Of a stretch of DNA of 64,000 bases, positions 57,228 through 64,000 are shown in pieces. The DNA is from JASHPR01 sp963795055 (GTDB taxonomy: Bacteria > Actinomycetota > Actinomycetes > Streptosporangiales > Streptosporangiaceae), in assembly GCA_963795055.1 (NCBI GenBank), contig CAWCGJ010000036.1:1-64000 (forward strand), in the 5' to 3' direction. Positions within the stretch are counted from its first letter, which is position 1; each line of letters opens with the position of its first letter. A program made the position numbers and the translations under genes. Under the pieces are notes generated by a model. It was not told where the DNA came from. It searched no databases and was given only the letters and a program-made list of their open reading frames with translations.

Positions 57228-60017
57228 GTGGGGGATGTCCTTGCGGCCGGGATGTCAGCGCGCGAGGCCGAGGTGCTCGATGCGGTGGGCGCGCACCTGA
57301 CCAACGCCCAAATCGCGGGCCGGCTGCATATCTCGGTGCGCACGGTCGAAAGTCATGTCCGGTCGCTGCTGCGCAAGTTCGGCGCCGCCGACCGCCGGGA
57401 ACTGGCCGCGCTTGCTCCTGCCGCCGCTTCCCACGCCGCCGCGGTGGGCCTGCCCGCGCCGTGGACGAGTTTCGTGGGCCGGGAGCGGGAACGGGCCGCG
57501 GTGCTGGCGGCGCTGCGGGAGGCCCGGCTGGTAACGCTTGTCGGCCCCGGCGGCGTGGGCAAGACGCGGCTGGCGGTGGAGGCGGCGCGGGATGGGGCAT
57601 CGCTGTTCCCGTCCGGTTGCGCCTTCGCCGATCTGGTGCCGGTGCGGGAAGGGTTTGTGGTCCAGGCGGTGGCGTCGGTGCTCGGGGTGTCCGAGCAGCC
57701 TCAGCAGCCGCTGATGGTGGCCGTGTTTGAGCACTTCGCCGGGCGGCGGGCGCTGCTGGTGCTCGACAATTGTGAGCACCTGCTGGCCGAGGTAGCGGCG
57801 TTCACCGAGCGGCTGCTGGCCGCCTGCCCGGGCGTGGGAGTGCTGGCCACCAGCCGCGAGCGGCTGGCGGTCACCGGAGAGCACGCGGTGCAGGTGCCGC
57901 CGCTGTCCCTGGTTGCCGGCGGGGCGGATGGCGGCGGCGGTTCTGAGGCCGTGCTGCTGTTCGCCGACCGGGCCCGTGCCGTCGGCCCGGATTTCGTCCC
58001 GTCGGCCGAGGTCGATGAGCTGTGCGCCCGGCTGGAGGGCATGCCGCTGGCGATCGAGCTGGCCGCGGCGCGCAGCGCATCGCTGGGGCTGGATGGTCTG
58101 CTCGCTGGCGTGGACGACTACCTGCGCCTGCTGGCTGGCGGCCGCGGCGCCGATCCACGGCACGGCTCGCTTCGGGCGGTCATCGGCTGGAGCCACGATC
58201 TGCTCGACGATGCCGAACGGGCCATATTCCGCCGCCTGGGGGTGTTCGCCGGCGGGTTCGACCTGGGTGCGGCGTGCGCCATCAGCGGCGACGCAGGGCG
58301 CGGGGTGGTTGCTGATCTGGTTGGCCGGCTGGCGGACAAGAGCCTGCTGGCCGCCGCGCCGGGCGGCAGTGGCCGGTGGCGGATGCTGGACGCTGTCCAG
58401 GCCTACGCGCTGGAACAGCTGGCCGCCAGCGGCGAAGAGCAGGCGGTGCGGGAACGGCATCTGGCCTGGGCGGCGCAGACCGCGGCGGCGCTGGAACAGC
58501 AGGCGCAGGCAGCCGGGGGGTCAGTCGAGGCCGGCTGGCGGGGCGGCTTCGATGCAGTCGCCGGCGATCTGCGGGCCGCGCTAAGTGCTGGCACCGGGCC
58601 GGGGCTAGAGGGTATGCGTCACCGCCTGGCCCGCAGCCTCGGCCATCTGGCTTATTCGCGGCGGTACCTCGCCGAGGCGCGCGGGCATTTCGGGCAGGCA
58701 GCCGGCCTGGCCCCCGGCGACGGGCTGGCCGCCGCGGACCTGCTGGCGCAGGCCCGCGTGGCGGCAGCCGAGGGAAGAGGTGAACTTGCCTTCGGCCTGC
58801 TCCTGGCCTCGGCCAGCAAGGCCAGGACCGCCGGCGATGACCGCGCCCGGTCCACTGCCCTGGCGGAGGCCGTTTTGGTCGCGCATCGCATCGCCGGGAC
58901 GTTCGAGCGGGAGGTGCCGTACCCCCGGCTGCGCGAGCTGCTCACCGAGGCAGCGCGCAGCGCACCCGCGGATGACCCCGTCCTCGCCGCGCAGCTCGGG
59001 GCCGCCGCGGCCTTCAACGCCCGGGCGGAAAAGGTCACGCCGGATCCCCAGCTGGCCGCCGCAGCCCTAGGTGCGGCACGCCGCGCCGGCGATCCGGTGC
59101 TGATCAGCGGTGGCCTGGCTGCTGCCGCCGAAGCCGAACGCGCGGCCGGCCGGTACCGGCAGGCGCACCAGCTGAGCGCGGAACGCTACCACCTGATCGG
59201 CCGCCTGTCCCGCCACGACGTCCGCGCGGGATTTGAGATCAGCGACTCCAGAAGTATCACCCTGGCCGTCGCGGCGGGCGATCTGCCAGCCGCCCTGTCC
59301 ATGGCCGACCCCGCGGCCAGCGACCCGCTCGCCGCCGACCAGCCGATGACGCTGTTCCGCCGGGTCATCGCGCTGGCCCTGCAGGGCGACTTCGATGCGG
59401 CGATCGCCGACGCCACCGCCATGTGGCAGGCATGGCTGCGGGCCGGCGCACCGCCAGGCCACTGGATGGCCCCGGCCGCCTACGCCGGCGTCCTCATCTA
59501 CGGCCTGCGCGGCGATAGCGGCGGAGTGCGTGAGTGGCGCGGCCGCGCCGCCGAGCTTGCCGCAGGCCGGATTATAAGGAGCATCAGCCTCTTCACAGCA
59601 TTCGCCGACTCCCGCGTCGCGCTGCACCACGGCCACTATGACCAGGCTGCCGCCGCCCTCGCCGGGCTCGGCATCGGCGAACGGCCCTGGCATGACAACA
59701 CCCAGCACTGGGACTACGACGCCTACGCCTGGGCGCTCGCCGCCGAGGCCGCAGTCGCCGCCAGCCTCCCCGACGCCACCCAGCTCCTCGCCGCAGCGGC
59801 GCCGGCCGCCCAGGAGAACCTCTGGGCCGCCGCCTGCCTCGCCCGGGCCACCGGCAGGCTGCACAACGACCGTTCCGCGCTGCAAGAATCCCTGGCAGGC
59901 TGGCAGCGCATCGGATCGCGATTCGAACGGGCCTGCACCCTGCTGCTGCTACCCGACCTCGCAGCGCAAGGACGCACCGAACTGGACGCGCTCGACTGCC
60001 CCCCGCCCAGCACCTGA
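57228..60017 (+). CDS. LuxR-HTH plus STAND ATPase transcriptional regulator
   Basis: A 929-residue regulator. An N-terminal LuxR-type HTH (LTNAQIAGRLHISVRTVESH, residues about 25-60) is followed by a STAND ATPase with FVGRERERAAVLAAL, Walker A GPGGVGKTRLA (K112), Walker B RALLVLDNCEHLL, TSRERLAV and GMPLAIELAAAR. A long helical TPR-like C-terminus follows. This is the common actinobacterial LuxR/ATP-binding regulator, but with the HTH at the N-terminus instead of the C-terminus. It is divergent from the secreted-protein gene, its probable target. GTG 57228 or ATG 57252 may be the start. Confidence 0.88.
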   Translation: MGDVLAAGMSAREAEVLDAVGAHLTNAQIAGRLHISVRTVESHVRSLLRKFGAADRRELAALAPAAASHAAAVGLPAPWTSFVGRERERAAVLAALREARLVTLVGPGGVGKTRLAVEAARDGASLFPSGCAFADLVPVREGFVVQAVASVLGVSEQPQQPLMVAVFEHFAGRRALLVLDNCEHLLAEVAAFTERLLAACPGVGVLATSRERLAVTGEHAVQVPPLSLVAGGADGGGGSEAVLLFADRARAVGPDFVPSAEVDELCARLEGMPLAIELAAARSASLGLDGLLAGVDDYLRLLAGGRGADPRHGSLRAVIGWSHDLLDDAERAIFRRLGVFAGGFDLGAACAISGDAGRGVVADLVGRLADKSLLAAAPGGSGRWRMLDAVQAYALEQLAASGEEQAVRERHLAWAAQTAAALEQQAQAAGGSVEAGWRGGFDAVAGDLRAALSAGTGPGLEGMRHRLARSLGHLAYSRRYLAEARGHFGQAAGLAPGDGLAAADLLAQARVAAAEGRGELAFGLLLASASKARTAGDDRARSTALAEAVLVAHRIAGTFEREVPYPRLRELLTEAARSAPADDPVLAAQLGAAAAFNARAEKVTPDPQLAAAALGAARRAGDPVLISGGLAAAAEAERAAGRYRQAHQLSAERYHLIGRLSRHDVRAGFEISDSRSITLAVAAGDLPAALSMADPAASDPLAADQPMTLFRRVIALALQGDFDAAIADATAMWQAWLRAGAPPGHWMAPAAYAGVLIYGLRGDSGGVREWRGRAAELAAGRIIRSISLFTAFADSRVALHHGHYDQAAAALAGLGIGERPWHDNTQHWDYDAYAWALAAEAAVAASLPDATQLLAAAAPAAQENLWAAACLARATGRLHNDRSALQESLAGWQRIGSRFERACTLLLLPDLAAQGRTELDALDCPPPST

Positions 60018-60157
60018 CAAGGCCCAGACAGGCCCGCCCGGGGACTGATCTCACCGCCAGCCCCGAACCAGCGAAGCCTGTACCGCTTCAGAACTCGCCG
60101 CAGGCGCTGTGACCTGCGAATTGGCCGGATGAGCCGGTTGCGGAAAGATCGCGGTTT

Positions 60158-61381
60158 GTGTCCCTTCGCCTGCTCTACCTGATCACGATCCGGGTCTTTG
60201 GCTGGCTGGCGCTGCTCGACCGCAGCCAGGCGTCCAAGGATGCCGAGATCATGGTGCTCCGTCATGAGGTCGCGGTGCTCCGGCGTCAGGTCGCTCGGCC
60301 CAAGCCCGACTGGGCCGACCGCGCCATCCTGGCAGCACTGGCCCGGCCGCTGCCAGCCGTGCTGCGGGCCCATCGGCTGGCCACGCCGGGCACGCTGCTG
60401 GCCTGGCATCGCCGGCTGATCACATGCAAGTGGACGTATCCGAACCGGCCGGGCCGCCCGGGGACCAGCCAGGACATCCGCGACCTCGTACTGCGGCTGG
60501 CGCGGGAGAACCCGGCCTGGGGGTACCGCCGGGTGCGCGGCGAGCTGTCCCGGCTCGGTCACCGCATCAGCGCGGCGACGGTGCGGCGGATCCTGCGCGC
60601 CCGGCGGCTCAAGCCGGCACCGCAGAACGTGGACACCTCCTGGCGGGCGTTCCTGCGCAGGCAGGCAGATGGCCTGCTGGCCTGCGATTCCTTCCACGTC
60701 GACACGATCTTCCTCAAGCGCCTGTACGTGCTGTTCGTCATGGAGGTGGGGACCCGGCGGGTACATATCCTCGGCGTGACCGCCCACCCTGGCGGCGCGT
60801 GGACCGCTCAGCAAGCCCGTAACCTGCTCATGGACTTCGGTGACCGGATCGGCGCCTTCCGCTTCCTGATCCGGGACCGCGACGCCAAGTTCACCGGCGT
60901 CTTCGACACCATCTTCGATAGCGAGGGTGTGAAGACGGTCAAAATCCCGCCGCGGACGCCGCGCGCGAATTGTTACGCCGAGAGATGGGTACGCACCGCG
61001 CGAGCCGAGTGCACCGACCGGGTGCTCATCTACGGCGAACGGCATTTGCGGTCGGTCCTGGGCGAGTACGCCGGCCATTACAACAGGCACCGCCCGCTGC
61101 CGGAGGCCCAGTTCGGAACGCCTGGCCCCGGCTGGGGCTTCACTGTCGCGCTGACCGGGCAAAACGGATTCTCGGCCGACCAGGCCCGCGGGTTCACACA
61201 GCCAGCGGGTGCCTACACCTTCGGTGTCTGCCCGGTGGGCGACACGAGCCCGATCTGCTCGCTGGATCCGTCAACAATGCCCGAGACCATGGACGTCCTC
61301 ACCCCGCCGGGCGTCCTCCAGTCCACCGAGCTCGACCCGACCCTCGGGCCTGTCGTCCTCCAGCCGGTCACCGTGCCATAG
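60158..61381 (+). CDS. Integrase-core (rve) transposase with foreign C-terminal extension
   Basis: Residues 1 to about 312 are a transposase like the one at 54961, with an intact DDE triad: ACDSFHVDTIFLKR, LIRDRDAKFTGVF and NCYAERWVRTARAEC. The chain reaches HYNRHRPLPEAQF and then, instead of the normal short end, continues with about 90 residues (TPGPGWGFTVALTGQNG to VVLQPVTVP) unlike any transposase. This looks like a fusion to the tail of another, possibly secreted, protein through a deletion or insertion at about 61095. Catalysis might survive. GTG 60158 is the likely start. Confidence 0.85.
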   Translation: MSLRLLYLITIRVFGWLALLDRSQASKDAEIMVLRHEVAVLRRQVARPKPDWADRAILAALARPLPAVLRAHRLATPGTLLAWHRRLITCKWTYPNRPGRPGTSQDIRDLVLRLARENPAWGYRRVRGELSRLGHRISAATVRRILRARRLKPAPQNVDTSWRAFLRRQADGLLACDSFHVDTIFLKRLYVLFVMEVGTRRVHILGVTAHPGGAWTAQQARNLLMDFGDRIGAFRFLIRDRDAKFTGVFDTIFDSEGVKTVKIPPRTPRANCYAERWVRTARAECTDRVLIYGERHLRSVLGEYAGHYNRHRPLPEAQFGTPGPGWGFTVALTGQNGFSADQARGFTQPAGAYTFGVCPVGDTSPICSLDPSTMPETMDVLTPPGVLQSTELDPTLGPVVLQPVTVP

Positions 61382-61514
61382 CAGGCAGGCTGGCGAGACG
61401 GGCGGCATTCGGATGCCTTCGCCAGCCAGCTTGCCGCTCGGCTGCTCGACTTCCCGGATTGCCAAGCGCCGGGCCTCATGTAGGTCTCTGAGGTCTACAT
61501 GAACGAGGTGCAGC

Positions 61515-62745
61515 GTGCCCGCAGTGGCATTGTTGCGCGCTGGTGCGCGCGTGGTCGAGTCTGGCCCGGACGGGGAGAACCTGGCTGCAGGCGCGTGGCA
61601 GCGCCTCGAAGCATTGCCGGACCCGCGCTCCCGCGGGGGCGGACTACCCGCTGGCCTGCCTGGTCGCGATCGCGGTGTGCGCGTCACCGCCGCCGGGAAC
61701 GACCGGCTGCTGCGGTCGGGCAGTGGACTGAAAGGAGCCAGCCAGGCAGACCTGGCCCGGCTGCGCGCCCCCTGGGACCCGATGGCCGGCCGGTACCGGG
61801 CACCGGATGAGAAGACGATCCGGGTGGTGCTGGACAAGCTGGACCCGCGGGCGCTGACCCGGGCCCTGCTCGGTCCCGGCCGCGCCGCCGCACTGGCAGG
61901 CTGCCCTCGGCCAGCGTGCGCGGCTACCGGGCCCGGCGCGCCATCCAGGAGGCGAAAGCACTGGCCCGCGGCGGGTTACGGGCTGTGGCCGTGGACGGCA
62001 AGACCTCCCGGGGGGCGCGCCGTGCCGACGGCACCCGGGACGCACCTCCTGGGTGCCGCCGAGCACGGCGGCGCGCTCCTGGGCCACCTCGAAGTCGACG
62101 TCAAGCACAACGAGACCAGCCACTTCACCGCCCTGCTGGAACCCCTGGACCTGGCCGGGGCCGTGGTGACCTTCGATGCCCTGCACACGGTGCGGGCGAA
62201 CCTGGACTGGCTGACCGGGCAGAAGAAAGCCCATTACATCGCCGTGATCAAGCGCAACCAGCCGCTGCTGCATGCCCGGGTCAAGACGCTGCCCTGGCGG
62301 CAGGTCCCGGCGGCAGCCTCACCCGCGACACCGGACACGGCCGCGCCGAGACCCGCACCCTCAAGACCGCGCACGTGGGCCGGCCTGGACCTCCCCGGCG
62401 CCCGCCAGGCCATCAAGATCACCCGGTGGCGGCAGGTCACCGCCACCAGCAAGGTCTCCCGCCAGAGCGTCTACGCCATCACGAGCCTGACAGCGCCCAG
62501 GCCACACCGCGCGACCTGGCCCGGCTCCTGCGCGAGCACTGGACCATCGAGGCGCACCATCACGTGCGGGACGTGACCTTCACCGAGGACGCCGCCACCA
62601 GCCGGACCGGCAACGGGCCCGCAACCTGGCGACGATCCGCGCCGCGATCATCGCGGCCATCAAGGACGCTGGTTACCTGCACGTCCCCGAGGGACGGCGC
62701 GACACACCACCCCGCCGAAGCTCGCTCAGGCTCGATAACACAGCA
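61515..62745 (+). pseudogene. ISAs1-family transposase, heavily frameshifted
   Basis: Pieces of an ISAs1-type transposase appear in order but in alternating frames: LEALPDPRSRGG and YPLACLVAIAVCAS, DEKTIRVVLDKLDPRAL, AVAVDGKTSRGARRADG, HLLGAAEHGGALLGHLEVDVKHNE, GAVVTFDALHTVRANLDWL, RAETRTLKTAHVG, DLPGARQAIKITRWRQV, QSVYAITSL, LLREHWTIEAHHHVRDVTF, then RNLATIRAAIIAAIKDAGY. At least five frame changes are needed. It is a long-dead element or a region of very poor sequence quality. Confidence 0.85.
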
Positions 62746-62786
62746 AAACGGGGAGACCCCGGCCCGGCGCCGCAATGGTGCGCAAG

Positions 62787-62999
62787 TTAGCTGACGACGA
62801 TGCCTGCGAGCGCGATGGCAGTGGGCAGCGAAACTGGGGAACCGGACAGCCTTCTCAGGGTGCCGCCGCCGACGGCGAACTCGTCGACCGAGCCGATCTT
62901 GCTCTCGTCCAGGTACAGGAACCGGCCACCGGAAGTCGGAGAGGATCCGATCGAGGCGAGCGTCCCGTTGCAGGAGCCCGGAACGCCGAAACCGCGTCA
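62787..62999 (-). pseudogene. Relic of a beta-propeller-type protein C-terminus
   Basis: Minus-strand codons read GSCNGTLASIGSSPTSGGRF, LYLDESKIGSVDEFAVGGG and TLRRLSGSPVSLPTAIALAG, ending in a stop at 62787. The pattern of short strands with LYLDES and GSPVSLP resembles the last blade of seven-bladed lactonase/YVTN-like propellers in secreted proteins. An in-frame stop lies just upstream, so only a fragment remains. Confidence 0.4.
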
Positions 63000-63334
63000 G
63001 CACGGGGCGATCGGCGATTGATAGGACAGTACAACTCGTCTCGACGACAAGTCGGCGCCGTTATCCCGTAGCGCCCGATGCCCGAGACGTGCGGACGGCC
63101 GGACAGCGAGCGCGCAGATCGCCCAACTGTGCATCCAACAGAGCTGCGTTGCCTCGGCCTCTGCGGCCGCGCCGAACGGCGGATAGTTCGTCGCGCCTTC
63201 CTGATTGGGTAGTCACATGGAATGGCTTCTGGCCGTCGGCTGGTACAGATAGCCGTTGTCCCGGGCGGCAGTAAGATCATTCCCCGCCCGCGCGCGCTGT
63301 CCGCGGTACCGGATACTGGACTGGGGAGGTCGCC
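63000..63334. other. Stretch without recognisable gene
   Basis: About 335 bases between the propeller relic and the RraA-like gene. It should contain that gene's promoter; GGGGAGGT just before 63335 is its ribosome site. No clear promoter hexamers or repeats were found. Confidence 0.5.
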
Positions 63335-64000
63335 ATGCCGGAGGCGTTCGCGGATCTGCCCACTCCGCTGGTGGCTGATGCGTGCGTGCGCTGTGGTGTT
63401 CCGCTGCGGGCCGCCCATTCGGGAATCCGGGCGGTCGTGGCCGGGCAGCGGGTCGCTGGGCGGGTCCTGCCCGTGCGGCACTACGGCAGTGTGGATGTGT
63501 TCTTGGAGGCATTCGGCCGGGCCGAAGCCGGCGATGTGCTGGTCATCGACAACGGCGGCCGCTCGGATGAGGCCTGCGTCGGCGACCTGGTCGTACTGGA
63601 GGCTGAGGCCGCCGGGGTGGCGGGCCTGGTGGTGTGGGGCCTGCACCGCGACACGCCGGAACTGGCCGCGATCGGCCTTCCGGTCTTCAGCTACGGCAGC
63701 TACCCGGGCGGGCCGGTGCGGCTGGACGGGCGGGAGCCCGGGGCGCTGGTCAGCGCCCGGTTCGGGCCGCACCTGGTCAGCGCCGGGGACATCGTCTTCG
63801 CCGATGACGACGGGGTGTTGTTCGTCGCGGCAGAGCGCGCCGGGCAGGTGCTGGTCACCGCGCACCAGATCTGGCAGGCCGAGCGGGACCAGGCCCGCCG
63901 GATCCGGGAGGGTCAGGCACTGCGCCAGCAGACCGCCTTCGATGACTACCTGGCCCGGCGCGCCGCTGACCCGTCATACACTTTCCGGCGGCATCTGCGC
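63335..64000 (+). CDS. RraA-like family protein (3'-partial)
   Basis: 222 codons run off the window. The protein begins MPEAFADLPTPLVADACVRCG and contains GRVLPVRHYGSVDVFLEAF, VLVIDNGGRSDEACVGDLVV, AGVAGLVVWGLHRDTPEL and GDIVFADDDGVLFVA. These are the marks of the RraA / 4-hydroxy-4-methyl-2-oxoglutarate aldolase family, once labelled demethylmenaquinone methyltransferase. Family members are RNase E inhibitors or class II aldolases; the GG-S/N-x-A-C-V-GD and AD-D-GV boxes suggest the aldolase-like fold. GGGGAGGTCGCC precedes the ATG. Length is close to complete. Confidence 0.88.
   Translation, partial: MPEAFADLPTPLVADACVRCGVPLRAAHSGIRAVVAGQRVAGRVLPVRHYGSVDVFLEAFGRAEAGDVLVIDNGGRSDEACVGDLVVLEAEAAGVAGLVVWGLHRDTPELAAIGLPVFSYGSYPGGPVRLDGREPGALVSARFGPHLVSAGDIVFADDDGVLFVAAERAGQVLVTAHQIWQAERDQARRIREGQALRQQTAFDDYLARRAADPSYTFRRHLR

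Overview
The window is high-GC actinobacterial chromosome, probably from a filamentous or spore-forming actinomycete. The evidence is the very high GC, frequent GTG and TTG starts, and a gene order typical of Actinobacteria: rpmB, DAK kinase, recG, rsmD, coaD, DUF177, rpmF, rnc, mutM, acyP, smc, ftsY, ffh, rpsP, KH protein, rimM, trmD, rplS, lepB, rnhB, DUF2469, yraN, comM, dprA. I did not identify a species. I found no tRNA, rRNA or CRISPR array.

Layout. (1) 1-644: the end of an integrated element, with the C-terminal part of a tyrosine integrase and a small HTH protein. (2) 669-26798: a dense core block for translation, SRP targeting, DNA repair and chromosome structure. Several of these genes carry lineage-specific in-frame tandem repeats (recG, DUF177, smc hinge, the rpsP tail). 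rsmD and coaD share one uninterrupted reading frame, and smc has an apparent one-base frameshift. (3) 26823-40417: a metabolic insert between comM and dprA. It holds a methyltransferase, a 1876-residue single-chain biotin-dependent acyl-CoA carboxylase, a KASIII with an extra N-terminal domain, an acetyl-CoA-synthetase-type ligase and a reductase of the FabG/PhaB kind. Together they could run acetate to acetyl-CoA to malonyl-CoA to acetoacetyl-CoA to 3-hydroxybutyryl-CoA. A SnoaL-like gene and a frameshifted questin-oxidase-like gene follow.

(4) 40684-48761: dprA is cut after its N-terminal third. The new sequence holds a STAND NTPase with seven near-identical 40-residue TPRs, a HEPN-type protein with an RX4H motif, an IS701-family element inserted exactly in the HEPN stop codon, and a one-pass membrane protein. 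This looks like a defence or conflict island. It is bounded by a diverged 69-bp direct repeat. (5) 48868-53471: an IS256-family element split by a Tn554-like transposon with two tyrosine recombinases. (6) 53472-62999: relics of regulators and membrane proteins, a VOC protein, two integrase-core transposases (one frameshifted, one chimeric), a LuxR-STAND regulator with two divergent neighbours, and a badly decayed ISAs1-family transposase. (7) 63335-64000: an RraA-like gene running off the end.

Functions and families were assigned by reading motifs and by recall of family sequences; no search was run. Single-base deletions recur in otherwise good genes (smc, questin oxidase, the 54961 transposase), so some frameshifts may be assembly errors.
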